Of a stretch of DNA of 64,000 nucleotides, positions 42,097-51,257 are shown piece after piece. The DNA is from Parasaccharibacter apium (GTDB lineage Bacteria; Pseudomonadota; Alphaproteobacteria; Acetobacterales; Acetobacteraceae), in NCBI RefSeq assembly GCF_002592045.1, contig NZ_MEJG01000003.1:248001-312000 (forward strand). The letters are read 5' to 3'. Below the pieces are notes generated by a model, which was not told the origin of the DNA, did not search any database, and was given only the letters and a program-made list of their open reading frames with translations. The position numbers were made by a program, and so were the translations under genes. Positions within the stretch are counted from its first letter, which is position 1, and each line of letters starts with the position of its first letter.

Positions 42097-43389
42097 TTAA
42101 TTTTGTGCCAAAGCACGACGACTAACTCGTACACGCAAAACACGACGACGCTCTGTCTCCAACACCTCAAACAACCAGCCAGAGAAAACAACTTTATCCC
42201 CCCGTGCTGGCACACGGCGTAAGAGGGCCATCAACGCCCCACCCAACGTGTGGTATCGCCCCTCCCCAGGCAGAGGCGGTATATCAAGCCGGACACACAC
42301 ATCATCAATCGGCATGAAGCCATCAAGAATATATTCCTCTTTCCCATCTGTTTCCTGCTTCTTTTTGGCAGATACATCCAAAGCTTCATCACCAATAATG
42401 GCCTCAAAGACATCAGACGGCGTGACGATCCCCTCAAAAGAGCCATATTCATCAAAGACAAAAACAATCCCTAACGAAATCCCTTTGAGGCGTTCAATCA
42501 TCCCTTGTGCTGTAAGGCTATCTGGAATAGCAGGCGGGGTCCGCAAGACAGCATCAATCGAAAGGGGCAGACCTAACAATAACCGGTCCATCACATCCTT
42601 AGCCAGCATCACCCCCACAGGGTGATCCACATCCCCCTCACACACAACAATCCGCCCATAAGAGGACTGACGCAATTTACTAACCAGCGTTTCCGGATCC
42701 GCGTGGCGATCTATCCAAAATAATTCATTACGTGGCGTCATAATAGCGCGCACGGGGCGGTCAGCAAGACGCAACAGACGCTCGATAATCGCGCGCTCTT
42801 CCGTCTCTAATATGCCGGCCTGCATTCCCTCTTGCAGGACTGCCTTTAGCTCCTCTTCCGTTACTGTGGCACGTGGAAGAGAGCCAATACCAATAAGATG
42901 TAAGACGCAGTTTGATGTCTTACTCAGCAACCAGACAATAGGGCGCGTGCACCAAGATAAAGCTAAAAGTGGTGCAGAGAGATGAATGGCGATCACCTCT
43001 GGCCTTTGCAAGGCGATCTGCTTCGGGACAAGCTCACCAAAAACAAGCATCGCAAAGGTAATGCAAGCCACCACAAGGATAATGGATAGCTCACCGGCAA
43101 AAGGCTGCAAAACAGCCCAATGCTCTATATAATGTTGGAGCGATTCCTCAATCTGGCTTCCCCCAAATGCCCCTTCCAAGATAGAGACAAGGGTCATGCC
43201 TATCTGCACGGTTGGTAGAAAATTTTGAGGATTTTCCGCTAGCTTTAACGCACGCTCCGCACCTGCCACTTTTGTTTGTGCAAGATGAGAAAGCCGGGCT
43301 CGTTTGGCTGAAATTAGTGCCAATTCACCCGTAGCAAATACGCCGTTAAGGACGATAAGCAGAACAATTATAAGGATAGGAATCATCAT
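42097..43389 (-). CDS. CorC/HlyC-family membrane protein (CNNM + CBS pair)
   Basis: A 430-residue inner-membrane protein. The N-terminal CNNM/DUF21 domain (about 1-190) has three to four hydrophobic segments (MMIPILIIVLLIVLNGVFA; LSIILVVACITFAMLVFGELVPKQ). Two CBS domains follow (RPVRAIMTPRNELFWID; GVMLAKDVMDRLL; FVFDEYGSFEGIVTPSDVFEAI). A C-terminal CorC_HlyC transporter-associated domain ends the protein. Family members take part in magnesium/cobalt resistance or efflux. 'Hemolysin' labels are historical. No strong partner gene is adjacent. Confidence 0.9.
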   Translation of the reverse strand: MMIPILIIVLLIVLNGVFATGELALISAKRARLSHLAQTKVAGAERALKLAENPQNFLPTVQIGMTLVSILEGAFGGSQIEESLQHYIEHWAVLQPFAGELSIILVVACITFAMLVFGELVPKQIALQRPEVIAIHLSAPLLALSWCTRPIVWLLSKTSNCVLHLIGIGSLPRATVTEEELKAVLQEGMQAGILETEERAIIERLLRLADRPVRAIMTPRNELFWIDRHADPETLVSKLRQSSYGRIVVCEGDVDHPVGVMLAKDVMDRLLLGLPLSIDAVLRTPPAIPDSLTAQGMIERLKGISLGIVFVFDEYGSFEGIVTPSDVFEAIIGDEALDVSAKKKQETDGKEEYILDGFMPIDDVCVRLDIPPLPGEGRYHTLGGALMALLRRVPARGDKVVFSGWLFEVLETERRRVLRVRVSRRALAQN

Positions 43390-43461
43390 AAAGCTATCCT
43401 GCCCTGATCTGCCCTACATCACAAGATGACGTCAGGGCACTCAGGGCAGGAAAAAAGCTAC

Positions 43462-44661
43462 TTATTTAGCTGCGGAGGCAGGCGCAGGGGTTTCACTCTG
43501 CCCATTAATGCGTACGCGTGGACCACGAGCCGGTTTGCCGCGCTTAGCGTCCTCGCCTTCAAGCCGCTCCATCTGGCGCGCTACCTCAGCATCATACCCG
43601 TAAGAAGCAGGACGCTGATTCGCTAACGATATCTCTGGGGCCATGGGCTTTTCCGTCTCTGGCCCTTGCAACGCTACCTTGATGAAATGCCAGGGGCGCT
43701 GCACCGCATCCATCACCGCTGTGGATTCATAACCAGAATGGACCATACAATCGGCACATTTCTCATACGCACCAGTGCCGTACTGATCCCACGCTGTATC
43801 ATCCATCAGCTCCTTAAAGGTCTTAGCGTAACCTTCACCCAGCAGATAGCAAGGACGCTGCCAACCAAAGACAGTCCGCAACGGCTTACCCCATGGGGTA
43901 CAATGATATGTCTCATTGCCTGCTAAGAAGTTGAGGAACAAAGGAGACTGCGTAAAGCGCCATTTATGGCCCTTACCCAAGCGGAAAATATCCCGGAAGA
44001 GAGTCTTCGTCTTTTGGCGATTAAGGAAGTGCTCTTGGTCCGGGGCACGCTCATAAGCATAGCCCGGTGCTGTCATCACACCATCAACGCCTAGGCGCAT
44101 GACTTCATCAAAAAAAGCTGCAACACGCTCTGGCTTAGCACCATCAAACAAGGTGCAGTTAATAGAGACGCGGAAGCCTTTGGATTTTGCCAATTTAATG
44201 GCCTTCACCGCACGATCATACACCCCTTCTTGGCAGACGGACGAATCATGCATCTGCTGGTCACCATCGAGATGGATGTCCCAAGAGAAGAAGGGTGATG
44301 GTTTATAGTCATCGATCTTCTTCTCTAGCAAAAGGCCATTCGTGCAGAGATACACATATTTTTTACGCGCCACGAGGCCCGCAATAATCTGTGGCATCTC
44401 TTTATGTAAGAGAGGCTCTCCCCCCGCCACAGCAATCACTGGGGCACCAGCTTCAGTATCCGCATCAAGACATTCTTGATAGCTCATACGCTGGTTAAGA
44501 ATCTTCGCTGGATAATCAATCTTGCCACAGCCCGCGCAAGCCAAATTGCAGCGGAACAGCGGCTCAAGCATTAGCACAAGCGGGTAACGCTTGCGCCCTG
44601 TAAGATGTTGCTTGAGAACGTACCGTCCAACTCGGACAGCCTGCATCAATGGTACGGCCAT
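43462..44661 (-). CDS. hpnH: Adenosylhopane synthase HpnH (radical SAM)
   Basis: Joins the 5'-deoxyadenosyl group to diploptene to form adenosylhopane, the first step of side-chain extension of hopanoids. The 399-residue protein has the radical-SAM cluster motif CNLACAGC (CX3CX2C), the GGEPLLHKE motif and the C-terminal ECADCMVHSGYE-type segment (CADCMVHSGYESTAVMDAV). GAGG lies seven bases before the ATG at 44661. An earlier in-frame extension lacks similarity. It is divergent from hpnM. Confidence 0.96.
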   Translation of the reverse strand: MAVPLMQAVRVGRYVLKQHLTGRKRYPLVLMLEPLFRCNLACAGCGKIDYPAKILNQRMSYQECLDADTEAGAPVIAVAGGEPLLHKEMPQIIAGLVARKKYVYLCTNGLLLEKKIDDYKPSPFFSWDIHLDGDQQMHDSSVCQEGVYDRAVKAIKLAKSKGFRVSINCTLFDGAKPERVAAFFDEVMRLGVDGVMTAPGYAYERAPDQEHFLNRQKTKTLFRDIFRLGKGHKWRFTQSPLFLNFLAGNETYHCTPWGKPLRTVFGWQRPCYLLGEGYAKTFKELMDDTAWDQYGTGAYEKCADCMVHSGYESTAVMDAVQRPWHFIKVALQGPETEKPMAPEISLANQRPASYGYDAEVARQMERLEGEDAKRGKPARGPRVRINGQSETPAPASAAK

Positions 44662-45011
44662 TATAATCCTCTGATAATATCTTCCTGAGCTGATCACGGT
44701 ATCAGAACACCCGTGGCACATAGCCCGACAGACGCGCCAGAACGATATCTGCCGGGCCTGCATCGCTCCCTCTCGCAGAAGCCGCGCAGAAATGCAAGCT
44801 TAGCGAACCCACCTAGCCCTCCTTACAAGGAAAATAAACAGAATATTCTCTCTTTCCCTACCGGAATGGACTCGTTTATTCCGTAGCAATGCGCTATGAT
44901 GCTCCGCCGACTGTAGCATATTCAACACAGTTGTATGAAATCCTGCGGGGGCTCTCCCTTGCAAACTGCCCCATAGCCTCTTGCATAAAAGGACGCATAG
45001 GAGGAAAGAGC
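44662..45011. promoter_or_regulatory. Divergent hpnH/hpnM intergenic region
   Basis: A 350-base region without a convincing gene. The open frame entering from hpnM upstream has no similarity to HpnM and no ribosome-binding site. A TATGAT box at 44895-44900 could be a -10 element for hpnM, but no matching -35 is seen. An A+T-rich patch with palindrome GAATATTC lies near 44840. It probably holds both promoters. Confidence 0.4.
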
Positions 45012-45674
45012 ATGTGTATGAAACGTTGTCTTATGTCTTCTCTAGGGATGATGGCCTTACTCACAGGTGCTGTCCCTGCTCTTGGGGTTAACCCCGCTCA
45101 AGCCGCCCGTAGCACGTCCGCTACGGCATCACTCTCCGCAACGACGCCACAAGCGCCGATAGAGGCACTATACAACGCGTTGGATAAATCCGAGCATTCC
45201 ACCGCAGGGGTTGGTAAACGTAGCGCTATGATCGCCCCGCTCGTTGACCGCGCGTTTGATATGGAAGCCATCCTAAAACGCTCTATCGGTTTACATTACG
45301 AGCATCTTTCCTCTTCCGAGCGTAGCAGCTTGATCACCGCTTTCCGGCATTTTACCGTGGCGCGTTATGTCTCTACCTTTAAGCCGGGGACAGATGCTGT
45401 CTTTACCGTTGTAAACACGATACAGCAGGATGGACGAACCATCGTCCACACCACCATCGGCGGGAAAGATGACCCTAATGGGACGCCAACACCCATTGAC
45501 TATGTCATGGCCCAAGGTCCCGACGGCTGGCGCATTACCGACATTCTGCTTGATGGACATATCAGCCAAGTTGCTGCTCAACGGGCTGATTTTAAGACAA
45601 TCTTCAACGAGAAAGGGGCAAACGGCCTAGCGCGTAGCCTCACCACGAAAGCTGACGACTTCCTCCGTGAATAA
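45012..45674 (+). CDS. hpnM: Hopanoid-associated MlaC/Ttg2D-like protein HpnM
   Basis: A periplasmic lipid-binding protein of the MlaC family; HpnM is thought to help move hopanoids to the outer membrane with HpnN. The 220-residue protein has a signal sequence ending near NPAQAA (about 30-36) and a mature domain with IAPLVDRAFDMEAILKRSIG, SLITAFRHFTVARYVSTF and GWRITDILLDGHISQVAAQRADF. GGAGG lies nine bases before the ATG. No hpnN transporter gene is in the window. Confidence 0.88.
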   Translation: MCMKRCLMSSLGMMALLTGAVPALGVNPAQAARSTSATASLSATTPQAPIEALYNALDKSEHSTAGVGKRSAMIAPLVDRAFDMEAILKRSIGLHYEHLSSSERSSLITAFRHFTVARYVSTFKPGTDAVFTVVNTIQQDGRTIVHTTIGGKDDPNGTPTPIDYVMAQGPDGWRITDILLDGHISQVAAQRADFKTIFNEKGANGLARSLTTKADDFLRE

Positions 45675-45688
45675 GGCTTCATGACTCC

Positions 45689-45745
45689 TCATCACGTCTG
45701 CTTGCGTTATGCTGAGTCAATAAGCCTAAGAGGCAGACGTGATGA
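45689..45745 (+). repeat. Thirteen-base inverted repeat between hpnM and hpnI
   Basis: TCATCACGTCTGC (45689-45701) and GCAGACGTGATGA (45733-45745) are perfectly complementary across a 31-base loop. No T run follows, so it is not a classic terminator. As RNA it would form a strong stem just after the hpnM stop. As DNA it could be a divided operator. Confidence 0.75.
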
Positions 45746-45794
45746 AAGGCTCCTGAAAGCATCCGCCCTTTCATCTCAACAGGTATTTTGATTA

Positions 45795-46985
45795 ATGGCC
45801 CCACTCTTTGCAATTGCCTCCGCCCTTAGCGGAGCTTTTTCACTAGCGGGGCATGTGCAGAATCTCATCGGGACAAGCTTACTCTCTCGTTTCTGCCAGA
45901 ATGTGCGCATCCCCGGTCGGCCTGCCCCCTATCAGCGCGAGGCTTCCTCTCACAACCAAGAGGCTCTAAGCCCCAGCGTTACGCTCATGAAGCCGGTACA
46001 TGGGGATGAGCCACGCCTTGAAGACGCATTAGAAAGCTTCTTCCAGCAGGATTACCCGTCGTATCAAATCATCTTCGGCCTGCATAAAGAGGATGATACG
46101 GCTCTACCGGTGATTCGCCGCCTCCAGCAGCGTTATCCTCATCACGATGTAACAATCATTATTAATGATGCCTTACATGGCCCTAATCGTAAGGTCAGTA
46201 ACCTCATTAATATGTATCCCTCTTGCCGACATGACATTTTGATCATCTCGGATTCTGATATTCATGTCAGCCCAGATTACATCACGCATATTGTGGAATC
46301 GTTCCAGCAAGAGCGGGTCCAGCTTGTAACCACACTTTATGCGGGCTTGCCTGCTAGCCCCAGCCTCATCCGCATATTGGGCGCCCACAGCATTAACACC
46401 AACTTCCTCCCCGGTGTGATGATGTCCCGCTTAATCGGACGGCAAGATTGCCTCGGGGCTACAATGGCCCTTAAACGGACGCATTTACAGCAAATTGGCG
46501 GGTTTGAGGCCCTTGTCTCTCATGTCGCTGATGATGCCGTGCTAGGCCAGCTTATCCGCCGTAATGGGGGAGATATCGCCCTTGCGCGGACCTTATGCCA
46601 GACGACCATCACCGAGACCTCCCTAAAGGACCTTTTCACCCATGAGCTGCGCTGGGGACGGACGGTTCGGAGTGTGGAGCCCCTTGGATATGGGCTCTCT
46701 ATATTACAGCTGCCGCTTTTCTGGGCTGTGTTGTGTGTCCTTTTTGCACCATCGCGCCGTTTTTCATGGGGGTTACTTATAGGGGGGATGCTCTATCGTG
46801 GAGCGATAACACAACGCATTAGCCGCCTGACAAACTGCGCTCTACCCGGCATTTTCCCTTTCCTTATATTCCGAGACTGCCTCTCTGCTTGTGTGATGCT
46901 CGGAAGTGCCCGTGGCTCGCGTGTAACATGGCGGGGGCAGACAATGCACATCTCCCGTGGCAAAACACGTACGAAGTCCCTATAA
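45795..46985 (+). CDS. hpnI: Hopanoid glycosyltransferase HpnI
   Basis: Transfers N-acetylglucosamine to bacteriohopanetetrol. The 396-residue ceramide-glucosyltransferase-like GT2/GT21 protein has an N-terminal membrane segment, VTLMKPVHGDEPRLEDALESFFQQDYP, the Asp motif DSDIHVSPDY, DDAVLGQLIRRNGGD and the acceptor-binding HELRWGRTVR. Hydrophobic segments at the C-terminus (about 300-335) anchor it in the membrane. hpnJ and hpnK follow on the same strand. Confidence 0.93.
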   Translation: MAPLFAIASALSGAFSLAGHVQNLIGTSLLSRFCQNVRIPGRPAPYQREASSHNQEALSPSVTLMKPVHGDEPRLEDALESFFQQDYPSYQIIFGLHKEDDTALPVIRRLQQRYPHHDVTIIINDALHGPNRKVSNLINMYPSCRHDILIISDSDIHVSPDYITHIVESFQQERVQLVTTLYAGLPASPSLIRILGAHSINTNFLPGVMMSRLIGRQDCLGATMALKRTHLQQIGGFEALVSHVADDAVLGQLIRRNGGDIALARTLCQTTITETSLKDLFTHELRWGRTVRSVEPLGYGLSILQLPLFWAVLCVLFAPSRRFSWGLLIGGMLYRGAITQRISRLTNCALPGIFPFLIFRDCLSACVMLGSARGSRVTWRGQTMHISRGKTRTKSL

Positions 46986-47069
46986 CGAACCCCAACAACG
47001 ATCGTGCCCCTTAATCCTGATCAACGAAACCGGCGTTGACAGGCCCGACATTATCAGGAGTGTCCATAC

Positions 47070-48494
47070 ATGTTGAGAACATTGTTTCTACAGCCCCCAT
47101 CCTTTGACGGCTTTGATGGTGGTGCTGGCTCACGTTATCAGGCGAAGCGAGAGATTCGCTCCTTCTGGTATCCTACATGGTTGGCCCAACCTGCTGCGAT
47201 GGTCCCCGGCTCGCGCTTGATTGACGCTCCACCGGCCAAAATGGGCATGGGACCTATCCTTGAGGATGTGAAGAATCGTGATCTCGTCATCATGCACACC
47301 TCCACCCCCTCCTTCCCCTCTGATGTCCGCGTGGCACAAATGCTGAAGGACGCCAACCCGAAGCTGAAGATCGGCATGGTTGGCGCAAAAGTTGCCGTCC
47401 AACCCGATGAGAGCCTTACCCAGGGCAGCCCGATCGACTTCGTGGCCCGCAATGAGTTCGACTTCACCATCAAAGAGATTGCCGAGGGAAAGCCTCTCGC
47501 AGAGGTTGATGGCATCACATGGCGCAATGAGAATGGCGAGATCATCACCAATAAAGACCGCGCTATCATTGAGGATATGGATAGCCTCCCCTTCGTAACG
47601 GAGGTTTATAAGCGCGACCTACGGATTGAAGATTACTTCATCGGTTATCTCAAGCATCCTTATATCTCCATCTATACAGGCCGTGGGTGTAAGTCCCGCT
47701 GCACCTTCTGCCTTTGGCCGCAAACTGTGGGTGGACACCGCTACCGTACCCGCAGCCCAGAGCATGTAGCCGCTGAAATTAAGCTTGCGATGAAATATTT
47801 CCCGCAGGTGAAAGAGTTCTTCTTTGATGATGATACCTTCACCGATGACCTCCCCCGTGCAGAGGCCATCGCGCGGGAGCTGGGTAAGCTGGGTGTAACA
47901 TGGTCCTGCAATGCTAAGGCCAATGTCCCTTATGACACGCTAAAAGTCCTGCGTGATAACGGCCTACGCTTGCTGCTGGTAGGGTATGAGAGCGGTAATC
48001 AGCAAATCCTGCATAACATCAAAAAAGGTATGCGGATTGAAACAGCGCGTGAATTCACCAAAAACTGCCACAAGCTGGGCATTAAGATTCACGGTACCTT
48101 CATCGTTGGTCTGCCCGGCGAGACACATGAGACTATCCGCGAGACCATTCAGTTTGCAAAAGAGATTGACCCGCACACATTGCAGGTCTCTCTCGCAGCC
48201 CCTTATCCGGGGACATTCCTGCATAAACAGGCCTCTGAGAATGGCTGGCTGAATGTTGATGAAGCGGAGCTGATTGACGAGAATGGTGTGCAGATTGCCC
48301 CGCTGCATTACCCCCATCTCTCCCATACGGAAATCTTTAAGAGCGTGGAGACCTTCTATAAGGAGTTCTATTTCCGCCCCTCCAAGATTTTCGCTATCGT
48401 CAAGGAGATGGCAACAGACCCACAAATGCTCAAACGCCGCTTGCGTGAGGGTGTGGAATTCTTCCAGTTCCTCCGTCAGCGTCATTCTGCCTAA
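47070..48494 (+). CDS. hpnJ: Hopanoid cyclitol-ether synthase HpnJ (radical SAM)
   Basis: Contracts the glucosamine head group to the cyclitol ether of bacteriohopanetetrol. The 474-residue protein has an N-terminal cobalamin-binding-like domain (about 60-150) and a radical-SAM domain with CKSRCTFC (CX3CX2C) in GRGCKSRCTFCLWPQTVGGHRYR. GTFIVGLPGETHETI and a C-terminal helical part follow. Family members are highly conserved in length. hpnK follows after 12 bases. Confidence 0.95.
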   Translation: MLRTLFLQPPSFDGFDGGAGSRYQAKREIRSFWYPTWLAQPAAMVPGSRLIDAPPAKMGMGPILEDVKNRDLVIMHTSTPSFPSDVRVAQMLKDANPKLKIGMVGAKVAVQPDESLTQGSPIDFVARNEFDFTIKEIAEGKPLAEVDGITWRNENGEIITNKDRAIIEDMDSLPFVTEVYKRDLRIEDYFIGYLKHPYISIYTGRGCKSRCTFCLWPQTVGGHRYRTRSPEHVAAEIKLAMKYFPQVKEFFFDDDTFTDDLPRAEAIARELGKLGVTWSCNAKANVPYDTLKVLRDNGLRLLLVGYESGNQQILHNIKKGMRIETAREFTKNCHKLGIKIHGTFIVGLPGETHETIRETIQFAKEIDPHTLQVSLAAPYPGTFLHKQASENGWLNVDEAELIDENGVQIAPLHYPHLSHTEIFKSVETFYKEFYFRPSKIFAIVKEMATDPQMLKRRLREGVEFFQFLRQRHSA

Positions 48495-48506
48495 GGCGAA
48501 CGCCGC

Positions 48507-49343
48507 ATGAATACCTCCACACAACGCCGTGTCATTTTCTCTGCTGATGATTTCGGTATGAGTGTGGAGGTCAATGAGGCGATCGAGGAGGCCCATCGCA
48601 AAGGCCTCCTCAGCACGGCAAGCCTCATGGTTGCCGCCCCGGCTTTTGAGGACGCTCTACGCCGTGCCCAACGTATGCCAGACCTCCGGTTGGGGTTACA
48701 TCTTGTCGTTATAGAAGGCGATTCCTGCCTGCATCTGCCTATCATTACGGATGAAAAAGGCTGGTTTGGTCGGAATCAAGTAGGGCTGGGCTTTCAATAT
48801 TTCTTCTCTCCCGCCACGCGCTCTGCGTTAAAGAAAGAAATCCACGCTCAGTTCCAGCAATTTGCACGCACAGGGCTGCGGTTGGACCATGCCAATGCGC
48901 ATAAGCATATGCATCTCCATCCCACAATCGGGCATTTACTGCTCCAAACGGGCAAAATCTATGGGTTAAAGGCCGTTCGCACACCTATGGAACCTGCGGG
49001 CCCCTTGGGGGAAACGCCTCACCTAGGTGACCGCGCGTTGGAGCAATGGACGCATGTCCTACGCTGGCAAATTTGGAAAGCCGGGATGAAAACCAACGAT
49101 TCCTGCTTTGGTTTGCGGTGGTCTGGCCATATGACGCCAGAGCGCATCCAACGCCTCATCCCTCAACTCCCTGCCGGGGTGAGTGAGGTTTATTTCCACC
49201 CCGCCAAGAGCCAAAACGCACAAATGGCTGCCCTCATGCCCGGCTATCAGCCAGAGCAAGAGCTAGCTGCCTTAACAGACCCTGCTACGCGCGCGTTACT
49301 CGCCCCACATAACATCCAACTGACAACATGGGACGCGCTGTAA
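48507..49343 (+). CDS. hpnK: Hopanoid deacetylase HpnK (YdjC-like)
   Basis: Removes the acetyl group from N-acetylglucosaminyl-bacteriohopanetetrol, between the HpnI and HpnJ steps. The 278-residue YdjC-type carbohydrate deacetylase has the metal ligands in FSADDFGMSVEVNEAIEEAH, LRLGLHLVV and DHANAHKHMHLHP, with YFHPAKSQN near the C-terminus. It is downstream of hpnJ in the hpnI-J-K group. Confidence 0.94.
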   Translation: MNTSTQRRVIFSADDFGMSVEVNEAIEEAHRKGLLSTASLMVAAPAFEDALRRAQRMPDLRLGLHLVVIEGDSCLHLPIITDEKGWFGRNQVGLGFQYFFSPATRSALKKEIHAQFQQFARTGLRLDHANAHKHMHLHPTIGHLLLQTGKIYGLKAVRTPMEPAGPLGETPHLGDRALEQWTHVLRWQIWKAGMKTNDSCFGLRWSGHMTPERIQRLIPQLPAGVSEVYFHPAKSQNAQMAALMPGYQPEQELAALTDPATRALLAPHNIQLTTWDAL

Positions 49344-49370
49344 ACACACCGCGCCCCCTAGTGCTACGCC

Positions 49371-50357
49371 TTAGGCTTTAAGGGCAAAATCCGCACCTGG
49401 ACGACCACCAAGGCGAGCAATCACATGGCCTGCAGCCTCATTGCCTAACCGCGCAGACTCCACAAGAGAATGATGGCGGCTATAGCCTGCGAGGAAGCCC
49501 GCTGCAAAAGCATCACCCGCACCAGTCGTATCAACCAGCTTCACCGGCTTAGTGGGGACATCGTGCCGTTCCTCACCCGCTTGGATAACAGCCCCCTTCT
49601 CCCCACGGGTCACAACACCAAGGGCAACATCATGAGAGAGGGCTTTTAAAGCATCATCAAGCGTCTCTGTCTCGTAAAGGGCGAGAATCTCAGCCTCATT
49701 GGCAAAGAGGATATCAACCGATTCTGCCACAAAATCCCGGAAAGCTGCCTGATGACGTTGGATGCAGAAACTATCAGAGAGCGTTAAAGAGACCTTACGC
49801 CCCGCTTTATGCGCTAAACGGGCTGCCTGATAAAAAGCCTCCTGCGCTTGGGGGCGATCAAATAAATAACCCTCAAGGTAGGTAATAGCCGACTCGGCCA
49901 CGATATTCTCTAAAACATCATGGGGTGTGAACTCCACACAAGCCCCTAGATATGTAAACATCGTGCGTTGGCCATCGGGCGTAATCAACACAATGCAACG
50001 CGCTGTAGGAATAGCCTCGCCAGCCGCTAGGGGCGTGGAGGGAACATCTATACCCTGTTTGCGTAAATCCGCTGTAAAATCCTCGCCCGCTTTATCGGCT
50101 GCAACCTTACCAAGATAAGCTGTTTTTGCCCCCATACGCGCAGCAACAACCGCACTATTCGCTGCTGAGCCGCCCCCTGCTACATGCTCGATATGGATAC
50201 GCTGCTCCAACTTTGCCATGGTAGCAGCATCAATGAGCGTCATGCTCCCCGGTGCAGCCCCAAACTCTGCCAAAAGCTCTGGCGTGACGGTTGCCAGCAC
50301 ATCTACAATGGCATTGCCAATGCATAAAAGATCATATTTCAAGGCGGTAGAGGACAT
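49371..50357 (-). CDS. Adenosine kinase-like PfkB-family kinase
   Basis: A 328-residue sugar/nucleoside kinase. The PfkB pattern is complete: YDLLCIGNAIVDVLATV at the N-terminus, GGSAANSAVVAARMGAKTAYLGKV, and the C-terminal anion hole and catalytic Asp in VDTTGAGDAFAAGFLAGYSR. This subtype is annotated as adenosine kinase in Alphaproteobacteria. The start at 50357 is chosen because the residues before it lack similarity. It converges on hpnK. Recycling adenosine-type by-products of hopanoid side-chain synthesis is conceivable but unproven. Confidence 0.85.
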   Translation of the reverse strand: MSSTALKYDLLCIGNAIVDVLATVTPELLAEFGAAPGSMTLIDAATMAKLEQRIHIEHVAGGGSAANSAVVAARMGAKTAYLGKVAADKAGEDFTADLRKQGIDVPSTPLAAGEAIPTARCIVLITPDGQRTMFTYLGACVEFTPHDVLENIVAESAITYLEGYLFDRPQAQEAFYQAARLAHKAGRKVSLTLSDSFCIQRHQAAFRDFVAESVDILFANEAEILALYETETLDDALKALSHDVALGVVTRGEKGAVIQAGEERHDVPTKPVKLVDTTGAGDAFAAGFLAGYSRHHSLVESARLGNEAAGHVIARLGGRPGADFALKA

Positions 50358-50649
50358 AACAGGCCACTTTCTCTCATAATCCAAGATGATAGATACCCCT
50401 ACCATAACGCTCAAACCTTGTAGAGCGATCTCTCTCTGACATAGCCCCACACCCGTAAAAATAGGCAAAACGTCCTAAATATTGACAATAGTACGGGAAA
50501 AGATTCCCTTAACGACATGGATTGCCTAGCCAACAGCAGAACTTCCCTCTATTTTAGGGGAACGCCTTATGCCAGGGCAGAGTCCGGCATCGCTCCCTTG
50601 GAGATATGCCGTTATTGCGTGCCACTTTATCGCCTGATTAAAGGAAACC

Positions 50650-51147
50650 ATGTCTCTACCTACCCCTCCCTCCCCCATGCCTGGTTCCGCCCCACGCCAG
50701 CGTACATCTACCCGTGGTAACAACCACCAAGATAAAGCGCACTACGCTGATAACGCACGGACGCTGACTGTCCATAACAGCATTACCATCCGTGGGACGA
50801 TTGAGAATATTGAACGCCTCATTGTCGAAGGAACGGTTGCTGTAGAGCATCTGACCGTCAAAGAGCTTATTGTCACGCCTGAAGGCCATTTTCATGGCAT
50901 TGCGGAGGCTGGCTCAGCCGATATTGCTGGGACGCTAGAAGGCGACCTTACCGTGCGCAATATGCTCACTGTACGGGCAAGCGGGCGTTTGCTTGGCAAT
51001 GCAGAATGTCGCCGCTTACAAGTAGATGAAGGCGGCCAAGTAACCGGGAAATTGGGCATGATCACAACCTCCCTCCCCGGTAATAAGGAGCACGGCCCTG
51101 CTCATCACCACGAAGCAGAAAAACATCAGGACGAACACCACCATTGA
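50650..51147 (+). CDS. Bactofilin-family protein (second copy)
   Basis: A 165-residue bactofilin with a typical beta-helical core (about 45-130): NSITIRGTIENIERLIVEGTVAVEHL, FHGIAEAGSADIAGTLEGDLTVRNMLTVRASGRL and GNAECRRLQVDEGGQVTGKLG. The tail is rich in His and Glu. AAAGGA precedes the ATG. The core resembles housekeeping bactofilins more than the flagellar-operon copy does. It ends at a strong terminator and stands alone between the adenosine kinase and gcrA genes. Confidence 0.9.
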   Translation: MSLPTPPSPMPGSAPRQRTSTRGNNHQDKAHYADNARTLTVHNSITIRGTIENIERLIVEGTVAVEHLTVKELIVTPEGHFHGIAEAGSADIAGTLEGDLTVRNMLTVRASGRLLGNAECRRLQVDEGGQVTGKLGMITTSLPGNKEHGPAHHHEAEKHQDEHHH

Positions 51148-51191
51148 TGCCGCCTTAATGGGCTAGGCACCAAGCCTAAGACAAAATGCAT

Positions 51192-51232
51192 AAAAAAGCT
51201 GCCAGCCTCATCGTGAAGCTGGCAGCTTTTTT
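51192..51232. terminator. Bidirectional terminator between bactofilin and gcrA
   Basis: GCTGCCAGC (51198-51206) and GCTGGCAGC (51218-51226) pair around 11 bases, with six A before and six T after. Confidence 0.9.
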
Positions 51233-51257
51233 GTGAAATATCTTATATCCACGCCCT

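Noticed and set aside
42097-43389. A hemolysin toxin
   Set aside because: The name is historical. CNNM, CBS and CorC_HlyC domains indicate a membrane ion-related protein.
50517-50720. A small gene upstream of and overlapping the second bactofilin
   Set aside because: It has no ribosome-binding site or family likeness and overlaps a well-supported start.
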